A stretch of 64,000 nucleotides of DNA, taken from contig JAKFDI010000056.1 of NCBI GenBank assembly GCA_036676235.1, positions 1 to 64,000 of the forward strand, read 5' to 3'. Positions 1 to 8,627 of this stretch are shown here, in pieces (within the stretch, counting starts at the first letter, position 1; every line of letters begins with the position of its first letter). The position numbers were made by a program, and so were the translations under genes. Source of the stretch: JAKFDI01 sp036676235. Lineage in GTDB: Bacteria; Pseudomonadota; Gammaproteobacteria; Burkholderiales; Burkholderiaceae_C. Under the pieces are notes generated by a model. It did no database searches, had not been told where the DNA came from, and saw only the letters and a list, made by a program, of their open reading frames with translations.

Positions 1-114
1 CCACGCTTCCTCCCCACACTCGGTCGCCCTCATGCAGTTGCGCTTCGCTTCGTTCGCTGTGATCAACTTACGGCGGGACTTGCACCCACAGGAGTGCGCC
101 CGTGCCGGGCGCAC
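1..114 (-). mobile_element. Group II intron, 5' end (partial, probably class C)
   Basis: Read on the minus strand, a GTGCG 5' end (the group II GUGYG signature) begins at 114. It is followed at once by a perfect 8-bp hairpin (GTGCGCCC at 114-107 pairing with 101-94), then GTGGGTGCAAGTCCC and, further in, GAGGGCGACCGAGTGTGGGG. I recognise these as typical of domain I of bacterial group II introns. The intron boundary sits just behind the T tract of the minus-strand terminator at 119-141, which is the usual target of class C introns. Domains II-VI and any reverse transcriptase/maturase would lie left of the window, so completeness and mobility cannot be judged. The class is inferred from the insertion site. 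Confidence 0.7.
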
Positions 115-118
115 CATG

Positions 119-141
119 AAAAAGCCCGCGTGAGCGGGCTT
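119..141 (-). terminator. Rho-independent terminator of the small conserved gene
   Basis: On the minus strand AAGCCCGC and GCGGGCTT form an 8-bp stem (141-134 and 129-122) with a TCAC loop, followed by five T (123-119). It lies 23 bases beyond the stop codon of the 164-445 gene and immediately before the group II intron boundary. Confidence 0.8.
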
Positions 142-163
142 GGAGAAGAACGGGCCGAGGGCG

Positions 164-445
164 TCAGTGCGTCGTCGTGGATATCGCCCGCTTGATCCAG
201 CCACCGAGCGGCCGCAGCGAGCCGAACAGCGAATCGTCCGTCGGGCGCTCGCGTTCGATCAGCACGCCACGCGACTCGAGCAGATCGAGAAAGGCACGGA
301 TCTCATGCCGCTTGAGGCTGCTGCACGCAAGGAGCTGGTGCAGCGAGACGAAACGCTGAGACATGTCGCTCAGGATGCGGCGATAACCTGTGCGATGGAA
401 CGGCGGCGCCAGTTCCGGCCAGGCGGCAAGACGGTACTCTTTCAT
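164..445 (-). CDS. Conserved hypothetical protein, winged-helix-like (93 aa)
   Basis: A 93-residue basic protein beginning MKEYRLAAWPELAPPFHRTG. I recognise it only as a small conserved Burkholderiales protein. The middle (about residues 28-65: FVSLHQLLACSSLKRHEIRAFLDLLESRG) has the spacing of a helix-turn-helix or winged-helix fold with a Ser/Leu-rich first helix, so a DNA- or RNA-binding role is possible but not shown. It is transcribed away from tsaD and ends at its own terminator. No signal peptide or membrane segment is visible. Bases 446-658, between it and tsaD, hold no other gene that I can support; they must carry both promoters. Confidence 0.65.
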   Translation of the reverse strand: MKEYRLAAWPELAPPFHRTGYRRILSDMSQRFVSLHQLLACSSLKRHEIRAFLDLLESRGVLIERERPTDDSLFGSLRPLGGWIKRAISTTTH

Positions 446-658
446 ACTCCAACGACCCTTCTTGTGGGGGCTGTCGACAACCTCGACCCCGGTGGGAAGC
501 GGAGCCTAGTGTCAGCGCCATGCCAGTGGAAGGGAAAACCGCCGCACTCGCGGGTAAACCCCTGAGCGTGGACGTATCCATTTGTCTCGGGTGCCAGCCC
601 TTCCAAGGCGTGGGGCGCCGCCTCCAAGGCGCGGGATACCGCCCCGTACACTCGCGAA

Positions 659-1690
659 ATGAATGTTCTGGGTGTCGAATCGTCGTGCGATGAGACCGGC
701 GTCGCGCTGGTCGGATTCGAGGGTCGGGAAGCGCCCCGGCTGCGGGCTCAGGCGCTGCACAGCCAGATCGACATGCACGTCGACTACGGAGGCGTGGTGC
801 CGGAGCTGGCCTCCCGTGATCACATCCGCCGCGTCGTGCCGCTCGCGCGCCACGTGCTGCGTGACGCAGGCGTCGACCTGTCGCAGATCGACGTGGTGGC
901 CTACACGCAAGGGCCGGGTCTGGCGGGTGCGTTGCTGGTGGGCGCCGGCGTCGCCTGTGCGCTGGCCGCGGCGCTCGACCGCCCGGTGCTCGGCGTTCAC
1001 CACCTCGAAGGCCACCTGCTGTCGCCGTTCCTGTCGGCCGACCTGCCGGCCTTTCCGTTCGTGGCGCTGCTAGTCTCCGGCGGGCACACGCAGCTCATGC
1101 GTGTCGATGGCGTCGGCCGCTACCTGCTGCTCGGCGAGACCATCGACGATGCCGCCGGCGAGGCCTTCGACAAGTCGGCCAAGATGATGGGGCTCGGCTA
1201 TCCCGGTGGACCGGCGCTCGCGCGGCTGGCCGATTTCGGCGACGCCGACACCTTCGACCTGCCGCGTCCGCTGCTGCACAGCGGCAACCTCGACTTCTCG
1301 TTCGCCGGGCTGAAGACGGCGGTGCGCACGCAACTGATGAAGCTCGGCACCAATGTGTGCGAACAGGATCGTGCGCATCTCGCGGCCTCCACGCAGGAGG
1401 CCATCGTCGACGTGCTGGTGCGCAAATCGCTCGCGGCGCTGAAGCAGACGGGGCTCGAGCGCTTCGTGGTTGCCGGTGGCGTGGGCGCGAATGCGCTGCT
1501 GCGTGCGCGGCTGAACGCGGAATGCGCGAAACGCGGCATCCGCGTGCATTACCCGGAACTTGCGTTGTGCACCGACAACGGCGCCATGATCGCGCTCGCC
1601 GCCGCCATGCGCCTGCAGGATGGCGCAGCCGAAGCGACGCGTGACTACGCCGTCAACGTGCGCCCCCGCTGGCCCTTGGCCGGCGCTTGA
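659..1690 (+). CDS. tsaD: tRNA N6-adenosine threonylcarbamoyltransferase TsaD
   Basis: TsaD transfers the threonylcarbamoyl group from TC-AMP to A37 of ANN-decoding tRNAs, working with TsaB and TsaE in the cytoplasm. The 343-residue protein has the ASKHA N-terminal signature GVESSCDET (residues 5-13) and the metal-binding pair in HLEGH (His115, His119). LVSGGHTQL, FDKSAKMMGLGYPGG and the C-terminal VAGGVGANALLR and CTDNGAMIA motifs of the Kae1/TsaD family are also present. Length is normal for the bacterial enzyme. The stop codon lies only 11 bases before the ATG of the following aminotransferase gene, so the two are probably co-transcribed. Confidence 0.97.
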   Translation: MNVLGVESSCDETGVALVGFEGREAPRLRAQALHSQIDMHVDYGGVVPELASRDHIRRVVPLARHVLRDAGVDLSQIDVVAYTQGPGLAGALLVGAGVACALAAALDRPVLGVHHLEGHLLSPFLSADLPAFPFVALLVSGGHTQLMRVDGVGRYLLLGETIDDAAGEAFDKSAKMMGLGYPGGPALARLADFGDADTFDLPRPLLHSGNLDFSFAGLKTAVRTQLMKLGTNVCEQDRAHLAASTQEAIVDVLVRKSLAALKQTGLERFVVAGGVGANALLRARLNAECAKRGIRVHYPELALCTDNGAMIALAAAMRLQDGAAEATRDYAVNVRPRWPLAGA

Positions 1691-1701
1691 ACGGCCACGT
1701 C

Positions 1702-2862
1702 ATGAGGGACGTCATCAGGCAACTGCCCGGTTCGATGATCCGCGAGGTCGCCAACGCCGGTCTCGGGCGCGGCGACGTGCTGGCCTTCTGGTTCGGCGAG
1801 AGCGACGAGGTCACGCCGGCGTTCATCCGCGAGGCGGCCATCGCCTCGCTGCAGCAGGGCGAGACGTTCTACGCGCACAACCTCGGTCTGCCCGAACTGC
1901 GCGAGGCGCTGGCGCGCTACGCGAGCTCGCTGCACCGGCCGCTCGGCGCCGAACGCATCGCGGTCACGTCCTCCGGCGTCAGCGCGCTGATGATCGCGAT
2001 GCAGATGCTGGCGGCCGCGGGCGACGAAGTGGTGGCGGTAGTGCCCGTGTGGCCCAACCTCACGGCGCAGCCCGCCATCCTCGGTGCCGACGTGCGCAGA
2101 GTGTCGCTGAAGCCGCATCAGGGTGAATGGCGGCTCGATCTCGATGAACTCCTGCAAGCCGTGACGGCCCGCACCCGCGTGCTGCTCGTCAATGCGCCCA
2201 ACAATCCCACCGGCTGGACGCTCACGCGGGAGGAGCAGCGGGCGATCCAGACGCATTGCCGCCGCACGGGCACCTGGATCGTTGCCGACGAGGTGTACGA
2301 GCGGCTGTGGTTCGAGCCCGGCACGAACGCCGCGCCGAGCTTTCTCGACATCGCCGAGCCCGACGATCGGCTTGTCGTCGCCCACAGCTTCTCGAAGAGT
2401 TTTCTGATGACGGGCTGGCGCCTGGGCTGGCTGGTGCTGCCTGAAGCGCTCGTGCCGCCCGCCGGCAAGCTGATCGAGTTCAACACCTCGTGCGCGCCGG
2501 TGTTCGTGCAGCGCGCCGGTTTGGCCGGTCTGGCGCAGGCGGACAGCTTTGTTCCTGCGCTCGTGCAACGCATGAAGCAATGCCGCGACACGTTGGTGTC
2601 TGGCCTCGCGGCGGTGCCGGACCTGCAAGTTGCGATGCCGCGTGGCGGCATTTATGCGTTCTTTCGCGCAGCCGGGGAGGGCGATTCACTCGCGTTCGCC
2701 AAGCGCCTGGTGGTGGAGCACGGGCTGGGCCTTGCGCCCGGCGCGGCGTTCGGCCCCGAGGCCGAGGGCTGGCTGCGCTGGTGTTTCGCCTCGCGCGATC
2801 CGCAGCGCCTCGAAGCGGGCGTTGAGCGCCTGGCACGGGCGCTGTCGCCTCGTCATCTATAA
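1702..2862 (+). CDS. Pyridoxal-phosphate aminotransferase, class I/II
   Basis: A fold-type I PLP enzyme of 386 residues. Visible features are NAPNNPTGW (residues 164-172), DEVYE (196-200) and the Schiff-base lysine in HSFSKSFLMTGWRLGW (Lys232), all standard for class I/II aminotransferases; the substrate cannot be told from sequence. I chose the ATG at 1702. A TTG at 1687, overlapping the tsaD stop, would add five residues, but neither site has a clear ribosome binding site. The stop codon overlaps the -10 box proposed for rpsO. Confidence 0.9.
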   Translation: MRDVIRQLPGSMIREVANAGLGRGDVLAFWFGESDEVTPAFIREAAIASLQQGETFYAHNLGLPELREALARYASSLHRPLGAERIAVTSSGVSALMIAMQMLAAAGDEVVAVVPVWPNLTAQPAILGADVRRVSLKPHQGEWRLDLDELLQAVTARTRVLLVNAPNNPTGWTLTREEQRAIQTHCRRTGTWIVADEVYERLWFEPGTNAAPSFLDIAEPDDRLVVAHSFSKSFLMTGWRLGWLVLPEALVPPAGKLIEFNTSCAPVFVQRAGLAGLAQADSFVPALVQRMKQCRDTLVSGLAAVPDLQVAMPRGGIYAFFRAAGEGDSLAFAKRLVVEHGLGLAPGAAFGPEAEGWLRWCFASRDPQRLEAGVERLARALSPRHL

Positions 2863-2863
2863 T
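2858..2863 (+). promoter_or_regulatory. Probable -10 box of the rpsO(-pnp) promoter
   Basis: A perfect TATAAT overlaps the stop codon of the aminotransferase gene. No good -35 hexamer lies at 16-18 bases. If used, it gives rpsO an untranslated leader of about 150 nt, long enough for the S15-mediated autoregulation known in other bacteria. The leader (2870-3019) contains no gene. Confidence 0.45.
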
Positions 2864-3019
2864 CCCGCGGTTTTGCCCATCCGGGCGAAACGCTGCCTGG
2901 CACCTGCCGGCAGCACCCAAGCACGGCGCTGGTCGGTTTCACCGGCGACCGCAAGTTCAACTTCGAAACCGCTCGTTCGGCAGTCCCGGCGTTGCGGCTT
3001 CGATTCCACAGGAAACGCA

Positions 3020-3286
3020 ATGTCCGCACCCGAAGTCAAGGCCGAGATCGTCAAGGCCAATGCACGCAGCGCGACCGACACCGGATCGCCCGAAGTCCAG
3101 GTCGCCCTGCTCACCGCCCGCATCAACGAGCTGACGCCGCACTTCAAGACGCACCACAAAGACCACCATGGTCGCCGTGGGCTGCTGAAGATGGTCAACA
3201 CGCGCAAGAGCCTGTTGGCGTACCTCAAGCGCAAGGACGCGCCGCGCTATACCGCACTGATCCAGAAGCTGGGTCTGCGCAAGTAA
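3020..3286 (+). CDS. rpsO: 30S ribosomal protein S15
   Basis: Primary rRNA-binding protein of the small-subunit platform, nucleating S6/S18 assembly on the 16S central domain. The 88-residue protein has the S15 core TGSPEVQVALLTARI, the H-F-x-x-H-x-K-D-x-H-x-R-R-G segment (HFKTHHKDHHGRRGL) and YLKRKD near the C-terminus. The start at 3020 follows a GGAAA-type ribosome binding site. It is the first gene of the classical rpsO-pnp pair; the 236-base gap to pnp contains two hairpins, annotated separately. Confidence 0.98.
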   Translation: MSAPEVKAEIVKANARSATDTGSPEVQVALLTARINELTPHFKTHHKDHHGRRGLLKMVNTRKSLLAYLKRKDAPRYTALIQKLGLRK

Positions 3287-3335
3287 TGCTGCAAGCGATG
3301 CCGCAAGTCGTGTTGCAAACAACGCGCCGATGAAA

Positions 3336-3374
3336 GCGAAGAGCCTGTCTGGAGCGCCAGCACAGGCTCTTCGC
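3336..3374 (+). terminator. Hairpin after rpsO (terminator or processing site)
   Basis: A perfect 13-bp inverted repeat (3336-3348 with 3362-3374) encloses a 13-base loop. It is followed by only GTTTG, so the T tract is weak. Position matches the rpsO terminator/RNase E processing region known from Escherichia coli; partial termination before pnp is inferred. Confidence 0.6.
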
Positions 3375-3408
3375 GTTTGAAGCCGGGCATCCATTGATGA
3401 CGATGTGT

Positions 3409-3445
3409 CATTCCAAAGGCGTTCGCTTGGAGCGCCGCTGGAATG
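3409..3445 (+). promoter_or_regulatory. Second hairpin, pnp leader
   Basis: CATTCCA (3409-3415) pairs with TGGAATG (3439-3445) and GGCG (3418-3421) with CGCC (3433-3436), giving an interrupted stem 78 bases before the pnp start. In E. coli the pnp leader hairpin is cut by RNase III and mediates PNPase autocontrol; an equivalent role here is inferred. The loop carries the 15-mer GGCGTTCGCTTGGAG, which recurs at 9884-9898 in the nuoC-nuoD gap. Confidence 0.45.
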
Positions 3446-3522
3446 GCATCGCGCCAGGATGCTCCGTGCCACGGGTCGAAGGGCGCCACCCACAAGCCGC
3501 CCGCCACAACCGGAGATAAGCC

Positions 3523-5655
3523 ATGAGCATGTTCAACAAAGTCACCAAGACCTTCCAATGGGGTCAGCACAGCGTCATCCTCGAGACCGGTGAGATCGCC
3601 CGCCAGGCCGGCGGTGCCGTGATCGTGAGCGTCGAGGACACCGTGATCCTCGCCACAGTCGTCGGCGCGAAGAACGCCAAGCCGGGCCAGGACTTCTTTC
3701 CCCTGACCGTCGACTACATCGAGAAGACCTACGCTGCCGGCAAGATTCCGGGCAGCTTCTTCAAGCGCGAAGGCCGTCCGAGCGAACTCGAGACACTGAC
3801 TTCGCGCCTGATCGACCGGCCGCTGCGCCCGCTGTTTCCCGAAGGCTTCTACAACGAGGTGCAGGTCGTCATCCATGTGATGTCGCTGAACCCTGAAGTC
3901 TCGGCCGACATCCCCGCGCTGATCGGCGCAAGCGCGGCGCTCGCCATTTCGGGTATTCCGTTCAACGGCCCGATCGGCGCAGCGCGCGTGGGCTACGTCA
4001 ACGGCGAATACGTGCTGAACCCGGGCAAGACGCAACTGCTCGAGTCGCAGATGGACCTGGTGGTTGCCGGTACGCAAGCGGCCGTGTTGATGGTTGAGTC
4101 AGAAGCCAAGCAGCTGAGCGAAGAGGTGATGCTCGGCGGCGTGGTCTTCGGCCATGAGCAGGGCAACATCGCCATCGCCGCGATCAACGATCTCGTGCGT
4201 GATGCCGGCAAGCCGGCGTGGGACTGGCAGCCGCCCGCCAAGGACGAAACCTTCATCGGCAAGGTCAATGCGCTGGCCGCAGACAAGTTGCGCGCTGCCT
4301 ACCAGATCCGCTCCAAGCAGGCGCGCACGCAAGCCACCCGCGAAGTGACCGCCGCCACTTTGGCCGCGCTCGCCGCCGAAGGCACCGAGTTCGACAAGGT
4401 CAAGGTCGAGAACGTGCTGTTCGACATCGAGGCCGGCATCGTGCGCAGCCAGATCCTGGCCGGCGAGCCGCGCATCGACGGCCGCGACACGCGCACCGTG
4501 CGCCCGATCGAAATCCGCAACAGCGTGCTGCCGCGCGCTCACGGCTCGACGCTGTTCACCCGTGGCGAAACGCAGGCGCTGGTGGCCGCCACGCTCGGCA
4601 CCGACCGCGATTCGCAGAAGATCGACGCGCTGGCCGGCGAGTACAGCGAACACTTCATGCTGCACTACAACATGCCCCCGTTTGCCACCGGCGAAACGGG
4701 CCGCGTGGGCACACCCAAGCGCCGCGAGATCGGCCACGGCCGCCTCGCCAAGCGTGCGCTGGTGGCGGTGCTACCGGATCGCGGCGAGTTCCCGTACTCG
4801 ATGCGTGTGGTCTCCGAGATCACCGAGTCGAACGGTTCGTCGTCGATGGCCTCGGTGTGCGGCGGCTGCCTCGCCATGATGGATGCCGGTGTGCCGCTGA
4901 AGGCGCATGTGGCGGGCATCGCGATGGGCTTGATCAAGGAAGGCAACCGCTTCGCCGTGCTGACCGACATCCTGGGTGACGAAGATCATCTGGGCGACAT
5001 GGACTTCAAGGTGGCCGGCACGACCACCGGCGTGACCGCCCTGCAGATGGACATCAAGATCCAGGGCATCACCAAGGAAATCATGCAGGTCGCACTGGCG
5101 CAGGCCAAGGAAGCACGCCTGCACATCCTCGGCAAGATGGTCGAAGCCATGGGCACGGCCAACACCGAGGTGTCGCAGTTCGCGCCCCGCCTGTACACAA
5201 TGAAGATCAACCCCGAGAAGATTCGCGACGTGATCGGCAAGGGCGGCTCGACCATCCGTGCGCTGACCGAAGAAACCGGCACCACGATCGACATCGGCGA
5301 AGACGGCACCATCACCATCGCCTCCACCGATGCCGACAAGGCTGCGTTCGCCAAGAAGCGCATCGAGGAGATCACCGCCGAAGTGGAAGTGGGCAAGATC
5401 TATGAAGGCCCGATCACCAAGATCCTCGACTTCGGTGCGCTCGTGAATCTGCTGCCGGGCAAGGACGGCCTGCTGCACATCAGCCAGATCGCGCACCAGC
5501 GCGTCGAGAAGGTGACCGACTTCCTGAGCGAAGGCCAGATCGTCAAGGTCAAGGTGCTCGAGACGGATGAAAAGGGCCGCGTCAAGCTGTCGATGAAGGC
5601 GCTGATCGAGCGTGAGCGCGAGCCGCGCGAGCAGTCGCAATTCCCGCAAGAGTGA
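3523..5655 (+). CDS. pnp: Polyribonucleotide nucleotidyltransferase (PNPase)
   Basis: 3'-5' phosphorolytic exoribonuclease, a trimeric core part of the RNA degradosome. The 710 residues show two RNase PH domains (N-terminal TGEIARQAGGAVIVSVEDTVILATVV; second one from about residue 320 with RAHGSTLFTRGETQAL), the linking alpha-helical domain, a KH domain with GKGG near residue 570 (VIGKGGSTIRALTEETG) and an S1 domain (GKIYEGPITKILDFGALVNL). The start has a good ribosome binding site (GGAGATAA). Length is that of the proteobacterial enzyme. Confidence 0.98.
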   Translation: MSMFNKVTKTFQWGQHSVILETGEIARQAGGAVIVSVEDTVILATVVGAKNAKPGQDFFPLTVDYIEKTYAAGKIPGSFFKREGRPSELETLTSRLIDRPLRPLFPEGFYNEVQVVIHVMSLNPEVSADIPALIGASAALAISGIPFNGPIGAARVGYVNGEYVLNPGKTQLLESQMDLVVAGTQAAVLMVESEAKQLSEEVMLGGVVFGHEQGNIAIAAINDLVRDAGKPAWDWQPPAKDETFIGKVNALAADKLRAAYQIRSKQARTQATREVTAATLAALAAEGTEFDKVKVENVLFDIEAGIVRSQILAGEPRIDGRDTRTVRPIEIRNSVLPRAHGSTLFTRGETQALVAATLGTDRDSQKIDALAGEYSEHFMLHYNMPPFATGETGRVGTPKRREIGHGRLAKRALVAVLPDRGEFPYSMRVVSEITESNGSSSMASVCGGCLAMMDAGVPLKAHVAGIAMGLIKEGNRFAVLTDILGDEDHLGDMDFKVAGTTTGVTALQMDIKIQGITKEIMQVALAQAKEARLHILGKMVEAMGTANTEVSQFAPRLYTMKINPEKIRDVIGKGGSTIRALTEETGTTIDIGEDGTITIASTDADKAAFAKKRIEEITAEVEVGKIYEGPITKILDFGALVNLLPGKDGLLHISQIAHQRVEKVTDFLSEGQIVKVKVLETDEKGRVKLSMKALIEREREPREQSQFPQE

Positions 5656-5719
5656 TTCGAGCTTGGGGTGAAACCGCCGCGCACTTGGGTGCGGTGGAAT
5701 CCGACAACGCGAGGCTTTG

Positions 5720-6706
5720 ATGAAAGCAATCGAGATCACGTCCTTCGGTGCGCCGGAGGTCCTGCAGTCTGGTGAGCGGCCCGATCCTGTCGCGCAGGCC
5801 GGTGAATTGCTCATCCGCGTGGCCGCTTCGGGCGTGAATCGCCCGGACGTGCTGCAGCGCAAGGGCAAGTACCCGGTGCCGCCGGGCGCCTCCGACCTGC
5901 CGGGCCTGGAAGTCGCCGGCACGGTGTTGAGCGGCGACGCAGCCGCCATGGCGGCTGCCGGCCTGAAGGTCGGTGATCGCGTGTGCGCGCTGGTGGCCGG
6001 CGGCGGTTATGCCGAGTTGTGCGTGGCCCCGGTGGCGCAATGCCTGCCGAGTCCGAAGGCGCTGAGCGACATCGAGGCGGCCAGCCTGCCCGAGACCTTC
6101 TTCACCGTCTGGTCGAACGTGTTCGACCGCGGCGGCCTGAAGGCCGGCGAAACCTTGCTGGTGCAAGGCGGCAGCAGCGGCATCGGCGTGACGGCCATCC
6201 AGCTGGCCAAGCAGGCCGGCGCCACGGTGATCGTGACGGTGGGTTCGGACGACAAGGCCAAGGCCTGCCTCGCCCTCGGGGCCGACCACGCGATCAACTA
6301 CCGCACGCAGGACTTCGCGGCCGAGACGCTGCGTCTGACCGACAAGCGCGGCGCCGACGTCATCCTCGACATGGTGGCCGGTGACTATGTGCCGCGGGAA
6401 CTCGACTGCCTGGCCGAGGACGGCCGGCTCGTGATGATCGCGACGCAGGGCGGCATGGAAGCGACGGTGAACTGCGGCAACCTGATGCGCCGTCGCCAGA
6501 CCATCACCGGCTCGACCTTGCGCCCGCGGCCGGTGGCCTTCAAGGCGGCCATCGCGAAGGCGCTGCAGACCACCGTGTGGCCCTGGCTGGAAGCCGGTCG
6601 TGTGAAGCCGGTGATCCACCAGGTGTTCCCGGCCGAGCAAGCCGCGCAAGCCCATGCGCTGATGGAATCGAATCAGCACATCGGCAAGCTGGTGCTGACG
6701 TGGTGA
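5720..6706 (+). CDS. NAD(P)H quinone oxidoreductase, zinc-free MDR family (PIG3-like)
   Basis: Medium-chain reductase of 328 residues resembling quinone oxidoreductase / TP53I3 (PIG3). Evidence is the N-terminal GroES-like domain (AASGVNRPDVLQRKGKYP), the nucleotide-binding segment VQGGSSGIGVTAIQLAK and a conserved C-terminal LGTW-like end; the cysteine/histidine zinc ligands of alcohol dehydrogenases are absent. It would reduce quinones or enals with NADPH. I chose ATG 5720; a TTG directly upstream adds one residue. In related genomes this gene stands between pnp and tpiA, as here. The stop codon lies 14 bases before the GTG used for tpiA. Confidence 0.88.
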   Translation: MKAIEITSFGAPEVLQSGERPDPVAQAGELLIRVAASGVNRPDVLQRKGKYPVPPGASDLPGLEVAGTVLSGDAAAMAAAGLKVGDRVCALVAGGGYAELCVAPVAQCLPSPKALSDIEAASLPETFFTVWSNVFDRGGLKAGETLLVQGGSSGIGVTAIQLAKQAGATVIVTVGSDDKAKACLALGADHAINYRTQDFAAETLRLTDKRGADVILDMVAGDYVPRELDCLAEDGRLVMIATQGGMEATVNCGNLMRRRQTITGSTLRPRPVAFKAAIAKALQTTVWPWLEAGRVKPVIHQVFPAEQAAQAHALMESNQHIGKLVLTW

Positions 6707-6720
6707 GCAAGGACACAGGC

Positions 6721-7473
<753 letters not shown>

Positions 7474-7508
7474 TCGGTGCACCCGAACCTTCTGGAGAAC
7501 CGAGAAAA

Positions 7509-7928
7509 ATGAACTGGCTGCTGAGCGTGGTGATAGTGATCCAGATCGTCGCTGCCCTGGCGATGGTCGGACTCGTGCTGGTGCAGCACGGCAAGGGCGC
7601 CGACATGGGCGCGTCATTCGGCAGTGGTGCGTCGGGCAGCCTCTTCGGCGCCACCGGCAGCGCAAACTTCCTGTCGCGCACGACGGGCGTGCTCGCGGCG
7701 ATCTTCTTTGCAGCGACGACCTACCTGTCGTTCATCGCGAACGATCGCGCGCGTCCGGTGGACGACGGTGCGAGCGTGCTGGATCGCCCGGCGAGCACCG
7801 CACCCGCGGCGGGCGTGCCGGCAGCGGGGTCGGCACCGTTGACTGAAGCGCCAAGCGCCGCAGCGCCGACAGCCCCGGCAGCGGCCGCTCAAGCGGCTTC
7901 CGGCGCGAGTGCGGCAGGCGCCGACTGA
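7509..7928 (+). CDS. secG: Preprotein translocase subunit SecG
   Basis: Small membrane subunit of the SecYEG channel. The first ~75 residues are the conserved SecG domain: a first transmembrane helix, the cytosolic loop VLVQHGKGADMGASFGSG, and the second helix VLAAIFFAATTYLSF. The C-terminal ~55 residues are low-complexity Ala/Pro-rich (SAAAPTAPAAAAQAASGASA), a variable tail typical of beta-proteobacterial SecG. A GAGAA ribosome binding site precedes the ATG. A long inverted repeat follows the stop. Confidence 0.95.
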   Translation: MNWLLSVVIVIQIVAALAMVGLVLVQHGKGADMGASFGSGASGSLFGATGSANFLSRTTGVLAAIFFAATTYLSFIANDRARPVDDGASVLDRPASTAPAAGVPAAGSAPLTEAPSAAAPTAPAAAAQAASGASAAGAD

Positions 7929-7949
7929 GTCGCGATTGACGAAGCGCAG

Positions 7950-8002
7950 GACGGGGGCAGACAACGCGCGAAGGCGTGGTCTGCGCGTTGAGAACCCCCG
8001 TC
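7950..8002 (+). terminator. Long hairpin between secG and tRNA-Leu
   Basis: GACGGGGG (7950-7957) pairs with CCCCCGTC (7995-8002), with further pairing of CAGAC and GTCTG inside. No T tract follows, so termination is uncertain. The 3' arm overlaps the spacer of the tRNA-Leu promoter. Confidence 0.35.
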
Positions 8003-8016
8003 AATCAGGTTAGAAT
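7988..8016 (+). promoter_or_regulatory. Sigma-70 promoter for tRNA-Leu and the nuo operon
   Basis: TTGAGA (7988-7993) and TAGAAT (8011-8016) are separated by 17 bases, a near-consensus sigma-70 promoter. Transcription would start near 8023, about 83 bases before the tRNA. No other strong promoter is seen between the tRNA and nuoA, so this one may feed the nuo operon too. Confidence 0.6.
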
Positions 8017-8105
8017 TCGAGGCTGTTCGGAAAGGCAATCCTCACGCGTTTCGAACTGCTGCGAGCGCGCCCCAATGGACAAGTGAAGTTGGAGCAAACG
8101 CGTTG

Positions 8106-8190
8106 GCCGACGTGGTGAAATTGGTAGACACGCTATCTTGAGGGGGTAGTGGCGAAAGCTGTGCGAGTTCGAGTCTCGCCGTCGGCACCA
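8106..8190 (+). tRNA. tRNA-Leu (anticodon GAG)
   Basis: 85 nt with encoded CCA. The acceptor strands GCCGACG and CGTCGGC pair perfectly, followed by A and CCA. The D arm carries AAATTGGTAGA. The anticodon stem CTATC/GGTAG (one T-G pair) encloses TTGAGGG with GAG at 8140-8142. There is a long variable arm as in class II tRNAs, then GCGAGTTCGAGTCTCGC as T arm. It closely resembles bacterial leuU and sits 56 bases before nuoA. Confidence 0.97.
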
Positions 8191-8246
8191 GATTGACCTG
8201 AGCAGATTCTTCGCGGATCTGCCAGTACCAGCTCCACCAGCCGACC

Positions 8247-8606
8247 ATGAATCTGGAACCCTACCTGCCCGTCATCCTGTTCATCCTGGTGGGCACGGCA
8301 GTCGGTGTGGCACCCCAGGTTCTCGGTTTTCTGCTGGGCCCGCGTCGTCCTGATGCGGCAAAGAACGCCCCGTACGAATGCGGCTTCGAGGCCTTCGAGG
8401 ATGCGCGCATGAAGTTCGATGTGCGCTACTACCTCGTCGCCATCCTCTTCATTCTTTTCGACCTGGAAATTGCGTTCCTCTTCCCGTGGGCCGTGTCGCT
8501 GGCCGAGATCGGCGCGACGGGTTTCTGGGCCATGATGGTTTTTCTCGGCATCCTTGTCGTCGGCTTCGCCTACGAATGGAAAAAGGGCGCGCTCGACTGG
8601 GAATGA
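8247..8606 (+). CDS. nuoA: NADH-quinone oxidoreductase subunit A
   Basis: Membrane subunit of complex I next to the quinone site. The 119-residue protein has three transmembrane helices and the family signatures YECGFE (loop 1) and FDVRYYLVAILFILFDLE ahead of helix 2. It opens a complete nuoA-N operon on this strand. Confidence 0.97.
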   Translation: MNLEPYLPVILFILVGTAVGVAPQVLGFLLGPRRPDAAKNAPYECGFEAFEDARMKFDVRYYLVAILFILFDLEIAFLFPWAVSLAEIGATGFWAMMVFLGILVVGFAYEWKKGALDWE

Positions 8607-8627
8607 TCGGGACCACTAGGTAGCAGC

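Noticed and set aside
8042..8248. Minus-strand frame across tRNA-Leu
   Set aside because: A translation of the tRNA complement (ARLELAQLSPLPPQ type), a well-known false ORF over leucine tRNAs.
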